Assembly: GCA_013002465.1 (NCBI GenBank)
Contig: JABDJO010000137.1
Span: forward strand, 1-64,000
Direction of reading: 5' to 3'
DNA length: 64,000 nucleotides
DNA from: Silicimonas sp.
GTDB lineage: Bacteria > Pseudomonadota > Alphaproteobacteria > Rhodobacterales > Rhodobacteraceae
Positions 36,887 through 45,595 of the stretch are shown in pieces (within the stretch, counting starts at the first letter, position 1; each line of letters begins with the position of its first letter). Under the pieces are notes generated by a model. That model was not told the DNA's origin. It was given only the letters and a program-made list of their open reading frames with translations, and made no database searches. Both the position numbers and the translations under genes were made by a program.

Positions 36887-37768
36887 ATGTTTGGCTATTG
36901 CACCGATCCAAGCGCGTTAGAAGGGCTGGCCTGGCTGGCCTGCTATCTGACCAATGGCAAACACCTGACCGCCTACGCTTCGATCGGAACCGTCCTTCTC
37001 TTGCTGGCGATCACAGCCCCGACAGCACTGACATTCGGCTTTGTCGGCGCATCGGCGGCGCGCAGCCGGATCGCCCCGCTTAGATGGTTGGGCCAGGGCT
37101 ATACGTCGATCGTGCGCGGCGTGCCCGACATCGTCTTTTTTCTGTTCTTCGTCATCGCTTTGGACCAGGCCTTTGAATGGATGCGACATCAGGTTCTTTG
37201 CCCGGACTGGAACCAACCCGTTCGGCAGGGAAATGACTTCGTCGTATGTGCGGCCGCCAAATTGCCGCTGTCCACCTCGCCGCAATGGATACACGAAGTC
37301 TACGGGTTTTTTCTGGCCGTCCTGACCTTCGCCATCGTGTTCGGCGCCTTCGCCGCCAACGTCCTGTTCGGCGCCATGCGCGCTGTGCCGAAAGCTCAGC
37401 TTGAAACGGCCGAGGCCTATGGAATGACCGAACGCCAGACATTCTGGCGCATTCTGGTGCCGCAGATGTGGGTCTTTGCCCTGCCTGGTCTGTCGAACCT
37501 CTGGATGATCCTGGTGAAGGCCACGCCGCTTTTGTTTCTTCTGGGCGTCGAAGACATTGTCTATTGGGCGCGCGAACTGGGTGGCACCAAGGGCAGAATA
37601 TTCGACTATCCGCACCCCGATTGGCGGCTTTGGTATTTTCTGGCGCTATTGGTCTTTTATCTTTCACTGACCCAGGTATCCGAAGTGGTGCTTGCCCGAT
37701 TGACCCGGAAACTAAGCCGGGGACAGGCGACCTTTGCCGGTGAAGCTCAGCGTAAGGCGGCGACGTGA
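36887..37768 (+). CDS. polar amino acid ABC transporter, permease 1
   Basis: A 293-residue inner-membrane subunit with about five or six hydrophobic segments. The ATPase-contacting EAA loop is ETAEAYGMTERQTFWRILVP (about residues 174-193). An inserted soluble stretch after the second helix (about 95-130) makes it longer than HisQ. It overlaps permease 2 by 3-4 bases (GTGATG), so translation is coupled. Confidence 0.88.
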   Translation: MFGYCTDPSALEGLAWLACYLTNGKHLTAYASIGTVLLLLAITAPTALTFGFVGASAARSRIAPLRWLGQGYTSIVRGVPDIVFFLFFVIALDQAFEWMRHQVLCPDWNQPVRQGNDFVVCAAAKLPLSTSPQWIHEVYGFFLAVLTFAIVFGAFAANVLFGAMRAVPKAQLETAEAYGMTERQTFWRILVPQMWVFALPGLSNLWMILVKATPLLFLLGVEDIVYWARELGGTKGRIFDYPHPDWRLWYFLALLVFYLSLTQVSEVVLARLTRKLSRGQATFAGEAQRKAAT

Positions 37769-38592
37769 TGGAATGCCTGGACACCATCGCCGATTATGGC
37801 CTCCGCTCGATCGGGGTCGGACAACGCCTGCTGCCGAAATCCGACTTCACCCTATGCCAACAAATCACTCTGATCGGCTCGGGGCTTTTGTGGAACATCT
37901 ATTTCGGAATCCTGGCCCTCGGTCTTGGCTTTTTCTTTGCAACAGCCCTTGCTGTCGGAAAGGCCGCCCAGTCACCCATGATCCGCAAACCCTGTGAATG
38001 GTTCATCTTCGTGTTCCGCGGATCGCCGCTGTTTATCCAGTTTTTCCTGGCCTACGAGGCTTTTGTCATCCTACCGAAAGAGGGTATCGAAATCTTCGGG
38101 ATCACGGCTGAGACTCGCTGGCTGACCAAGGCTTGGGCGGGCGCGCTGGTCGTCTTGTTCCTGAACACTTCAGCCTATTCCGCCGAGATTTTCTATGGCG
38201 CGCTCAGGTCCGTCCCGAAAGGCGATCTTGAAGCCGCTGACGCCTATGGGCTTTCTGGCTGGCGACGGTTCAGGCGAATTGTCTGGCCGACAATGCTGAG
38301 GCTGGCCTGGCCGTCTTATACGAACGAAGCGATCTTTCTGTTCCACGCAACGACGCTGGTCTTTTTCAGCGGGTTTCCGGCTTGGCAGCAAAAGGGCGAT
38401 GCACTGTATTACGCCAGCTATTTCGCCGACAAGACCTTCAACCCCTTTGTTCCCTACCCCATCGTAGCGATCTATTTCATCCTGCTGACCCTGGTCGTGA
38501 TCGGCATCTTCGCCACGATCAATCGTCGCCTGAACAAGCACCTTCCGGGGCAGGCGCGGCGCATCAAGTATCGCCCCCAGGTGATCCGGTAA
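37765..38592 (+). CDS. polar amino acid ABC transporter, permease 2
   Basis: A 275-residue HisM/GlnP-type membrane subunit. The EAA loop is EAADAYGLSGWRRFRRIVWP, and FVFRGSPLFIQFFLAYE is the typical RGTPLLVQ-like motif of this family. Start may be GTG 37765 or ATG 37768; both overlap the previous gene. Together with permease 1 it forms the heterodimeric channel. Followed after 4 bases by the glutamine-synthetase-like ligase. Confidence 0.88.
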   Translation: MMECLDTIADYGLRSIGVGQRLLPKSDFTLCQQITLIGSGLLWNIYFGILALGLGFFFATALAVGKAAQSPMIRKPCEWFIFVFRGSPLFIQFFLAYEAFVILPKEGIEIFGITAETRWLTKAWAGALVVLFLNTSAYSAEIFYGALRSVPKGDLEAADAYGLSGWRRFRRIVWPTMLRLAWPSYTNEAIFLFHATTLVFFSGFPAWQQKGDALYYASYFADKTFNPFVPYPIVAIYFILLTLVVIGIFATINRRLNKHLPGQARRIKYRPQVIR

Positions 38593-38596
38593 AGCG

Positions 38597-39928
38597 ATGG
38601 AGGATTGGCTGGAAAAACACGACGATGTGCGCATGATCTCGGCTGCTGCCGTGGATCTGAATGGTCAGGCGCGTGGCAAGAGGATGCCGGTAAAATCGGC
38701 CCCAAAGGCGCTTGCTGGCGGGTTAAGAATGCCGCTTTCCGCATTGAACCTCGACATTCTGGGCAATGACATCGAAGACAGCCCCCTGGTGTTTGAAAGC
38801 GGCGATCGCGACGGCATACTGCGACCGACCGAGCGCGGGTTTGTTCCGATGCCCTGGCTGGCCAATCCCGCAGCGCTTTTACCCATGTGGATGTTCAATG
38901 AGGACGGCACGCCTTTTGCCGGTGACCCGCGTCATGCCCTTGATGCCGTCCTGTCGGGGTTCAGGGCAAAGGGACTGGTGGTGGTCGCCGCCACCGAACT
39001 GGAGTTCTTCCTGATCGACGACAGTGGCGACGAACCGCGCCCGGCGATTTCGCCGCGATCCGGCAAACGACGCAAAGGCGGGGATATCCTGGGCTTGCGG
39101 GCTCTCGATGCGTTTGACGCATTTTTCTCGGACCTCTACGCGGCTTGCGAAGCCATGGACATCCCTGCGGACGCCGCCACATCTGAAGCTGGCACAGGCC
39201 AGTTTGAAATCACCCTTGGCCATGGGCCGGCCATGAAGGCCGCCGACGACACCTGGCTGTTCAAGATGTTGGCTAAGGGGTTGGCCCGAAAGCACGAGTT
39301 TGCCGCCAGTTTCATGTCCAAGCCATATCCCGACCTGGCCGGAACCGGCCTGCATCTGCACTTTTCGGTGCTGGACAGCGACGGAAGGAACATCTTCGAC
39401 GATGGCGGCCCCAAGGGCACCGAAGTTTTGCGTCACGCGGTCGCCGGATGCCTTGCTGCCATGCAGGATTCGACGCTTATTCTGGCCCCCCACAGCAATA
39501 GCTATGACCGGTTGGTACCCGGTGCTCATGCCCCGACAAAGGTGGCTTGGGCCTATGAAAATCGTACGGCGGCCCTGCGTATCCCCGGCGGAGCACCGGT
39601 CGCGCGACGGATCGAACATCGGGTGGCGGGTGGCGATATCAACCCCTACCTCGTGCTTTCATCCATCCTTGGAGCAGCACTTGCCGGAATCGACGACAAG
39701 GCAGATCCACCCGCGCCTATCACCGGCGATGCCTATTCGCAGAACCTTGATGCGCTGCCTGGCACATGGTCCGAAGCCACGTCTCTGTTCGAGAACAGCA
39801 CGATCATGTCGCGCATTTTTCCGAGGCTTCTCATTCAGAACCTTCTGCTGACAAAAAGGCAGGAGCAAGCGCTCTGCGCCGATCTGACGCCTGCCGAGCA
39901 AACCGAGATCTATCTGGAAAGCGTCTGA
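38597..39928 (+). CDS. glutamine synthetase family protein (gamma-glutamyl ligase type)
   Basis: A 443-residue cytoplasmic ligase of the glutamine-synthetase fold. The metal and substrate motifs are visible: ATELEFFL (about residues 133-140), EAGTGQFEITLG, GTGLHLHFSVLD and NRTAALRIPGGAP. The pattern is closer to gamma-glutamylputrescine or gamma-glutamylamide synthetases (PuuA/GlnT type) than to GlnA I, and there is no adenylylation-type Tyr region. Directly after the transporter genes, it likely glutamylates the imported amino acid or amine as the first catabolic step. No other puu genes are nearby. Confidence 0.82.
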   Translation: MEDWLEKHDDVRMISAAAVDLNGQARGKRMPVKSAPKALAGGLRMPLSALNLDILGNDIEDSPLVFESGDRDGILRPTERGFVPMPWLANPAALLPMWMFNEDGTPFAGDPRHALDAVLSGFRAKGLVVVAATELEFFLIDDSGDEPRPAISPRSGKRRKGGDILGLRALDAFDAFFSDLYAACEAMDIPADAATSEAGTGQFEITLGHGPAMKAADDTWLFKMLAKGLARKHEFAASFMSKPYPDLAGTGLHLHFSVLDSDGRNIFDDGGPKGTEVLRHAVAGCLAAMQDSTLILAPHSNSYDRLVPGAHAPTKVAWAYENRTAALRIPGGAPVARRIEHRVAGGDINPYLVLSSILGAALAGIDDKADPPAPITGDAYSQNLDALPGTWSEATSLFENSTIMSRIFPRLLIQNLLLTKRQEQALCADLTPAEQTEIYLESV

Positions 39929-39945
39929 CCACGCACCGCTTTGGT

Positions 39946-40419
39946 TTAGTTGGTCACGGTCAGGCTCGCGGCCAGCGGCGCACCGTCGATCGCAAGCGTA
40001 CTGTGGTCATTGGCGTTCAGGGTGACCCGGACATCGACGTCGCCTTCCGGCAGGTTTTCCAGGTGAAACCAGTCGCCATAAACCCGCGCCGCTTTCACGC
40101 CGTTCAGGTAGACGTGAGCGTGCCCTTCGCCCGGTTGATTGGCCTTGCCCGCATTACCGGGCGCAAAGGTAAACTCGGTCGTCGCGATGTGCAGGTTCCA
40201 GCCTGCAACAGGGTCTTTCAGTACTTGGATTTCCAATGTCGGAACAGGAATATCCGCCGCAAGTTCAAGCATCGTGCCATGATCGTGGCTTGCCGGGTTG
40301 CCATGGTCCGCGCCGTGGTCATGGCCATCCAGCGTGACGCCATTGGCCGCCGCCAACAAGAACCCCACCCCGCCGCCGAACACCAGCCCGATGACCAAAA
40401 GTGCCAGGGGCCGGTTCAT
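39946..40419 (-). CDS. His-rich membrane-anchored protein next to CbtAB
   Basis: A 157-residue protein from ATG 40419. One N-terminal hydrophobic segment (about residues 4-26) is followed by a His/Asp-rich stretch, DGHDHGADHGNPASHDHG, and a beta-sandwich-like domain with GEGHAHVYLNGVKAARVYGDWFHL and NANDHSTLAIDG. Probably exported and anchored in the inner membrane. It overlaps the end of cbtA by four bases (ATGA), so it belongs to the riboswitch-controlled cbtBA operon. A cobalt- or other metal-capturing role is inferred from the His-rich region and operon; I do not know a named family. Confidence 0.75.
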   Translation of the reverse strand: MNRPLALLVIGLVFGGGVGFLLAAANGVTLDGHDHGADHGNPASHDHGTMLELAADIPVPTLEIQVLKDPVAGWNLHIATTEFTFAPGNAGKANQPGEGHAHVYLNGVKAARVYGDWFHLENLPEGDVDVRVTLNANDHSTLAIDGAPLAASLTVTN

Positions 40420-41099
40420 GCAGAGGCCTCGGGGTCGCTGGCCCAAAGTGCTCCGGCGAAGAACCCGGTCAAGACCCAGGCCACCAGCCCAAGCCCCAGG
40501 GCCCTGGACGCGAACAGCGCACCCAATTCCGTCGGCACCGGACCAGCGAAACTGTCAGGCGTCGGCGCACCCACAAGGTGCGGCGCAAGCAGCAGAACAA
40601 CGGCGCCCGCCCAAAGAAGCCACGACCGTCCAAACGCAATCAGCCAAAGCGCAAAGGCCGCGGCGATCACTGTCGCAAACCACCAGATCTGACGTGCCGT
40701 GACATCTGCCGAGGCCGCGCCCGGAACTTCCGGTGCCAGCGAAAACGCTGGCGCAAGTTGCACCGCGCAGAACCCGGCGATCCCCCAAAGAAGGCCGCGA
40801 CGCGCATCAATCAGCGCTCCCTGTTCCTCGGCCAAGGACATCATCGCAACAAGGATCAAGGCGTACCCGGAATAGATCAGCATGCTGAACAAGATGCTGA
40901 GACCATCGCGCATCAAATCCAGCGAAAATGGCGGCGGGGACGCGTCAGCGGCGGGACCACCGAAATGGACCAACGTGCCGCTTTCATACAGTTCTGCATG
41001 GAGCAAAACCGGTTGAAGGAAAAACAACTGCAGAATCGCCGCGCACAGCCCGGCGCCCGCCCCGGCGATCAGGGCAGTGGTCAGGATCCTGGTGAACAT
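40416..41099 (-). CDS. cbtA: cobalt transporter subunit CbtA
   Basis: A 227-residue inner-membrane protein with five predicted helices. It matches the CbtA family (MFTRILTTALIAGAGAGL start, QLFFLQPVLLHAELYE, LYSGYALILVA-like helix and GFCAVQLAPAFSLAPEVPG). CbtA and CbtB were predicted as a cobalt uptake system from their linkage to B12 riboswitches. Second gene of that operon here, 108 bases after cbtB. Confidence 0.9.
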   Translation of the reverse strand: MFTRILTTALIAGAGAGLCAAILQLFFLQPVLLHAELYESGTLVHFGGPAADASPPPFSLDLMRDGLSILFSMLIYSGYALILVAMMSLAEEQGALIDARRGLLWGIAGFCAVQLAPAFSLAPEVPGAASADVTARQIWWFATVIAAAFALWLIAFGRSWLLWAGAVVLLLAPHLVGAPTPDSFAGPVPTELGALFASRALGLGLVAWVLTGFFAGALWASDPEASA

Positions 41100-41207
41100 G
41101 TCGCCATCCCCGTTGTGTGAATTGCAAGAACCGGATCCAAAAGCATTCCGGACCCCAAGCCGGTCAATCGCCCCGGCGCCCGGTTAGGCAATCGTCCGAT
41201 AGAATGC

Positions 41208-41378
41208 CTAGTGGCAGGGAAAGCCGGTTGCGTGGCGGGTGTCGTGGGCCGCGTCATGGACGGCACTTGCCTGCACATGCCCGGCGAGGACAACGATCCC
41301 GAGGCCCAAAAGGGCGGCGAAAGCCATCGCAAGGCGTGGCGATGCCGGTTTCGATACTGCGAGGGTCTGCGTGTTCAT
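41208..41378 (-). CDS. cbtB: cobalt transporter subunit CbtB
   Basis: A 56-residue protein with one membrane helix (about residues 16-36) and a C-terminal His-rich motif HDAAHDTRHATGFPCH, the hallmark of CbtB and a likely cobalt site. ATG 41378 is preceded by AAGGAGATTGAT. It is the first gene downstream of a cobalamin riboswitch and is followed by cbtA. Confidence 0.92.
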   Translation of the reverse strand: MNTQTLAVSKPASPRLAMAFAALLGLGIVVLAGHVQASAVHDAAHDTRHATGFPCH

Positions 41379-41415
41379 ATCAATCTCCTTGCCGCCCTAC
41401 CCGACGGCTGGGTTA

Positions 41416-41632
41416 CCGTTTTGCCTGGCAGGTCTCCTGGCTTGCGGGTCAACGCGCGCTCCCCTCCTTCCCCCCGAAGCGGGAGTGGTTCTTGGGCAGG
41501 CGCTCTCCGCATACAGTCGCGGGGGCGGCTGCGGCTTCGGCCCATTCGGGCGTGACCGCATTCCCTCAAGCTTGCCGAATTCCGACAAGACCAAGCCTCT
41601 TCATCTAAACCTTAGGAAGGCCTGTGTGCAAC
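41416..41632 (-). promoter_or_regulatory. cobalamin riboswitch upstream of cbtB
   Basis: On the minus strand the region carries the conserved AdoCbl-riboswitch core in order: GGGAATGCGGTCACGCC, GCAGCCGCCCCCGCGACTGTA, and the B12 box AGCCAGGAGACCTGCC (ending near 41421). It starts about 25 bases past the cobF stop and ends about 37 bases before the cbtB ATG, so it should shut off cobalt uptake when cobalamin is plentiful. Boundaries are estimated. Confidence 0.93.
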
Positions 41633-41655
41633 GCCTTTCCACGCCGGGTGAGTGT

Positions 41656-42399
41656 CTAATCGCGACGTTTCAAAAGATAGGTGTCCATGATCCAGCCATG
41701 GCGCGCGCGGGCATCTTGTCGCGTCCTGACAATCTGGTCGGTCATGCTGGCCAAGGGACCTTTTAGCAAAATCTGGTTTTCCATGCCAAGAAACGCGCCC
41801 CACCATATGTCCAATCCCTTGGGATCAAGGTGCGTAAAGCTGCATTCGCCATCCAGCATGACGGCAACAGTGCTTGCCGCTTCGGGCCACCCGTCGTCCC
41901 TTAGCCTGCGGCCTGTTGTGATAACCACCAGCGCATTGATCGCGTTCAACGGGATGGCATGGGCCGCCGTCAAAGCCTGAAGCGCCGTTATGCCCGGCAC
42001 GACGGCAATCTTGGGCATCGGGCTTAACCGGCCCGCGATCCTGAGCGAGCTGTCATAAAGCGAAGGATCGCCCCAAACCAAAAGAGCCACACGGCTGGCC
42101 GCGCGCGTTTCCAGGGCCTTGCTCCAGGCCAGTGCAATAGCATCGTGCCAGGAATCCACCCCTTGCCGGTAATCGCCCGAGGCGTCGCGCACCGGCAGAT
42201 CGAAGGCAAGGACGCGGTCATCAGCTTCCGGCCCCAAGACCGATGCACAAATGGTGCGCCGAAGATCGGCCAGATCGGACTTTTCCGACCCTTTTCGTGG
42301 GATCAGGATCAATTCGGCTTCGCGAATTGCGGCCTCGCCCGCGCGGGTCAGGTGATCGGGATTGCCTGTCCCTATGCCAATGAGAGTCAGTTCTTTCAC
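41656..42399 (-). CDS. cobF: precorrin-6A synthase (deacetylating)
   Basis: SAM-dependent methyltransferase that methylates C1 of precorrin-5 and removes acetate, a step specific to the aerobic cobalamin pathway. The 247-residue protein begins with ELTLIGIGTGNPDHLT, the tetrapyrrole-methylase glycine motif, and has LLVWGDPSLYDSSLRIAGRL, PGITALQALTAAHAIPLN and MLDGECSFTHLDPKGLDIWWGAFL. Last gene of the large minus-strand cob operon, overlapping cobA by four bases. Confidence 0.93.
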   Translation of the reverse strand: MKELTLIGIGTGNPDHLTRAGEAAIREAELILIPRKGSEKSDLADLRRTICASVLGPEADDRVLAFDLPVRDASGDYRQGVDSWHDAIALAWSKALETRAASRVALLVWGDPSLYDSSLRIAGRLSPMPKIAVVPGITALQALTAAHAIPLNAINALVVITTGRRLRDDGWPEAASTVAVMLDGECSFTHLDPKGLDIWWGAFLGMENQILLKGPLASMTDQIVRTRQDARARHGWIMDTYLLKRRD

Positions 42400-43124
42400 G
42401 ATGCAAGGTCCGACAAGGCACCATAGAGGATCAAAGCCGGGGCCCGACCAGGCGGGTCGTTTTCAAGACGTTTTGCCAGATCGGCCACGGTGGCCCTGCA
42501 AAACGCCTGTTCCGACGTGCTGACACCTTCGGCCATCATCGCAGGAGTTTCAGCCGGCAACCCATTCGCCATCAACAAAGCCGCCATTTCGGCAAATGTC
42601 CGGCGCCCCATGAAAACAACGGTTGTCGCATCGGGATCGGCGAGCGCTGGCAGGTTCAAAACCTCGGGCAGGCGCCCGGTCACATCATGGCCGGTCACGA
42701 ACTGCAGCCGCCGCGCGGTCAGGCGCCGGGTCAGTGGAATACCCGCTTCGGCCGCCGCCGCGCAGGCGGATGGCACGCCGGGAACAATCTCGAATGCGAT
42801 CCCCGCCCCATGAAGCGCAAGTAATTCTTCTTCCAGACGCCCAAAAATGCCGCCATCTCCAGACTTCAGCCGCACAACCCTTCCACCCGTCTTTGCATAG
42901 TCGACCAGCAACCGGCTTACATGGTCCTGAAGCGGAGACTTGCGTCCGGCCCGCTTGCCCACGCTGATCAGATCGGCACCCTGCCGGGCATGTTGCAAAA
43001 TGGGCCCCGAGGACAGATCGTCGTACAAAACCGCATCCGCCCGCGCCAACCGGTCCACCGCCTTCAACGTCAAAAGCTCGGGATCACCGGGGCCCGAGCC
43101 CACAAAGCTCACAAACCCACTCAT
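42396..43124 (-). CDS. cobA: uroporphyrinogen-III C-methyltransferase
   Basis: Adds methyl groups at C2 and C7 of uroporphyrinogen III to make precorrin-2, the entry into corrin synthesis. The 242-residue protein has FVGSGPGDPELLTLKA, DAVLYDDLSS, VRLKSGDGGIFGRLEEE, PGVPSACAAAAEAGIPLTRR and VFMGRRTFAEMA. No CysG-type siroheme synthase domain is fused. It overlaps both neighbours (cobB and cobF) by four bases. Confidence 0.93.
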   Translation of the reverse strand: MSGFVSFVGSGPGDPELLTLKAVDRLARADAVLYDDLSSGPILQHARQGADLISVGKRAGRKSPLQDHVSRLLVDYAKTGGRVVRLKSGDGGIFGRLEEELLALHGAGIAFEIVPGVPSACAAAAEAGIPLTRRLTARRLQFVTGHDVTGRLPEVLNLPALADPDATTVVFMGRRTFAEMAALLMANGLPAETPAMMAEGVSTSEQAFCRATVADLAKRLENDPPGRAPALILYGALSDLAS

Positions 43125-44449
43125 TGGTCATCCTCGGCGATCATGTGAAAAAAGGTGCCTGTCACATGCCCACGGACAGAGCCGGTTTCAGGGACCGGAT
43201 TGCCGTCCGCGTCGAACACCTGGGCCAGAGGCGCGTCCGGTTCGTCAAGGATGGTCGAATAGTGGAACTCGTGCCCTCTGAGCGCCTGACCGGCCCCAAA
43301 CCCCGGCATGTTCGCTGAAAGAACCGCACGGCGATAGCCCAGGTGGAACTTGCGCTTCTCATAACTTGTGATCAACCCAAGCAACCCAGCCATCTGGTGC
43401 CGGGTACCTTCCTTGTCGATCAGGGCGTCGCCAAGAACCATGTACCCCCCGCATTCGCCGTGAACCGGGCGGGTCTGGGCAAAAGCGCGGAGGCCTTCAA
43501 GAAATGACGTGTTGGCGGCAAGTTTTCCGGCGTGCAATTCCGGGTATCCACCTGGCAACCAGACCAAATCCGCAGAAGGATCAGGTGCCTCGTCCGCCAG
43601 GGGTGAAAAAGGCAAGACCTCGGCCCCCGCCCGCCGCCACCCTTCCAGAAGATGCGGATAGGTGAATGAAAATGCGGCATCTCGTGCCAGGGCAATGCGT
43701 TGCGCAGGCGGCGTTGGCAGCGCGCCGCCCTCACCCACCGGAATTGAGGCTGCCGCCTTTCGCAGGGCCGACAGATCGACATGTTCCCGCAAAAAGGTGG
43801 CATAGCCTGCAATCGCGGCATCAAGATTGGGGTGCTCGACGGCCTGTATCAGACCCAGATGGCGTTCCGGCAACGTCAGGTCGCCGCGCCGTGGCAGGAC
43901 ACCCAGTACCGGAATGCCGGCCTTGTCCATACCCAGCCGCGCCAACCTTTCGTGTCGCGGGCTGGCAACTCGGTTCAGGATGACCCCGGCAAACGGCAAT
44001 TCGGGATCATAGCTTTTGAACCCAAGCGCCGTTGCCGCAGCCGATTGCGCCTGCCCGCCAACGTCGATCACCAGAACCACCGGCCAGCCCATGCGCCGGG
44101 CAGTTTCGGCACTAGAGCCAAACCCGGATGCTCCCTTCCCCGCCACACCATCGAACAACCCCATGGAGCCTTCGCCGACCACGATGTCGGCACCCCGTGC
44201 CTGGCCCGCAATGGCGGCAAACAACTCTGGTCCCATGGCCCAACTATCAAGGTTGAACGACCGGCGCCCGGCTGCTGCTTCGTGGAATGCCGGATCGATG
44301 TAATCCGGCCCACTCTTGAATGGCTGAACCTCAAGGCCGTCTTCGGCGAAGGTCCGCAACAGGCCAAGGGTAACGGTCGTTTTCCCGGTACCCGAGGCGG
44401 GGGCCGACACCATAAGCCCCGGGGGATTGGATGTTGTACCCTTACTCAT
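43121..44449 (-). CDS. cobB: hydrogenobyrinate a,c-diamide synthase
   Basis: ATP- and glutamine-dependent amidation of the a and c side chains of hydrogenobyrinic acid. The 442-residue protein has an N-terminal P-loop-like synthetase domain ([18 protein letters not shown]) and [12 protein letters not shown], and a C-terminal triad glutamine amidotransferase domain with the Cys in [11 protein letters not shown]. Works before cobalt insertion by CobN in the aerobic route. Start overlaps cobM by 8 bases. Confidence 0.93.
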   Translation of the reverse strand: MSKGTTSNPPGLMVSAPASGTGKTTVTLGLLRTFAEDGLEVQPFKSGPDYIDPAFHEAAAGRRSFNLDSWAMGPELFAAIAGQARGADIVVGEGSMGLFDGVAGKGASGFGSSAETARRMGWPVVLVIDVGGQAQSAAATALGFKSYDPELPFAGVILNRVASPRHERLARLGMDKAGIPVLGVLPRRGDLTLPERHLGLIQAVEHPNLDAAIAGYATFLREHVDLSALRKAAASIPVGEGGALPTPPAQRIALARDAAFSFTYPHLLEGWRRAGAEVLPFSPLADEAPDPSADLVWLPGGYPELHAGKLAANTSFLEGLRAFAQTRPVHGECGGYMVLGDALIDKEGTRHQMAGLLGLITSYEKRKFHLGYRRAVLSANMPGFGAGQALRGHEFHYSTILDEPDAPLAQVFDADGNPVPETGSVRGHVTGTFFHMIAEDDQ

Positions 44450-45230
44450 GTGTCACCGAGGAAAACGGGCTGTCGGCAGATTGCGGGCGATAACGGCGGT
44501 CATAATCGGCTGAATAGAGAGCGCTTCGAACTTCGGCCTTGCCGCGCAAAGCGGGGCCGACAAGGATCAGAGCCGTCCGTGTGATTTCGTCTGGCACAAG
44601 TTTCGCAATGGAGTCCAAGGTGCCTCGGACAATCTGCTCGTCTGGCCAACTGGCGCGAAAGACCACGGCAACCGGGCAATCCTGACCATAATGCGGGGTC
44701 AGTTCAGTCACAACATCGTCCAGACGGTGGATCGACAGGTGAATGGCAAGCGTGGCGCCGGTTGCAGCGAAATTCGACAGCGTTTCACCCTTTGGCATGG
44801 CCGATGCCCGCCCCGAGGTGCGGGTCAGAACCACCGATTGCGCAACACCCGGAAGGGTTAGTTCCGCGCCGAGCGTGGCCGCCGCAGCGGCAAAGGCTGG
44901 CACACCCGGAGTAACCGACACCGGGATGTCCAGCGACGCCAATCGCTCCATTTGTTCACCCATGGCCGACCAGACCGACAAATCGCCGGAATGCAGTCGA
45001 GCCACGTCTTGACCCTGTTCATGGGCTTTGTGGCACTCGTCTATGATCGCATCGAGGTCAAGCGGCGCCGTGTTCACGATCCGCGCCCCATCCGGACAAT
45101 GAGAAAGAATAGCCTCGGGCACCAGCGAGCCGGCGTAAAGGCAAACCGGACATGACGCGATCAGATCACGGGCGCGCAATGTGATGAGGTCGGGCGCACC
45201 TGGTCCCGCACCAATAAAGTGAATGGTCAT
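44442..45230 (-). CDS. cobM: precorrin-4 C11-methyltransferase
   Basis: Methylates C11 of precorrin-4 to give precorrin-5. Of 262 residues; family motifs are [69 protein letters not shown] and [15 protein letters not shown]. Its start overlaps cobE by four bases and its end overlaps cobB by eight. Confidence 0.94.
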   Translation of the reverse strand: MTIHFIGAGPGAPDLITLRARDLIASCPVCLYAGSLVPEAILSHCPDGARIVNTAPLDLDAIIDECHKAHEQGQDVARLHSGDLSVWSAMGEQMERLASLDIPVSVTPGVPAFAAAAATLGAELTLPGVAQSVVLTRTSGRASAMPKGETLSNFAATGATLAIHLSIHRLDDVVTELTPHYGQDCPVAVVFRASWPDEQIVRGTLDSIAKLVPDEITRTALILVGPALRGKAEVRSALYSADYDRRYRPQSADSPFSSVTHE

Positions 45231-45595
45231 GGGTCCTCTCTTTCAGCAATCGCGCAGGTGGCCATTCGATCCGCCGAGATCGCGCGCGGTGCCAATAGTC
45301 GCGCACCCGGCCCCGCGGCCAAAAGTGCAGCGGCCTCTGACACACTTCCAGTACGAAAGGCATTTTCACTGGCATCCGAACAGCTTTGAACCGGGGCCAT
45401 CGCCAAATCAGCATCGGGCACCGATACCACCGGCAAGCCAAGATCGCGCGTCATTGCGACAAAGCACGGCGCGCCGGACTTCGAACTGGCTGTCGCGCAA
45501 CTTACAACGCCGTCGCGCCCGCCCGCCAGTTGCAAGGCCGAGACTAGGCTGTCCACCGTCGCATCGTTGCGAAACCCGAAACCGGCCACCCTCAT
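45227..45595 (-). CDS. cobE: cobalamin biosynthesis protein CobE (CbiG C-terminal-like)
   Basis: A 122-residue protein from ATG 45595, which overlaps the cobL stop in ATGA. It has [20 protein letters not shown] at the start and [25 protein letters not shown] near the end, the pattern of CobE/CbiG_C. The family is needed in the aerobic pathway but its exact role is unclear; it may help accept or hydrolyse an intermediate, as CbiG does in the anaerobic route. Confidence 0.87.
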   Translation of the reverse strand: MRVAGFGFRNDATVDSLVSALQLAGGRDGVVSCATASSKSGAPCFVAMTRDLGLPVVSVPDADLAMAPVQSCSDASENAFRTGSVSEAAALLAAGPGARLLAPRAISADRMATCAIAEREDP

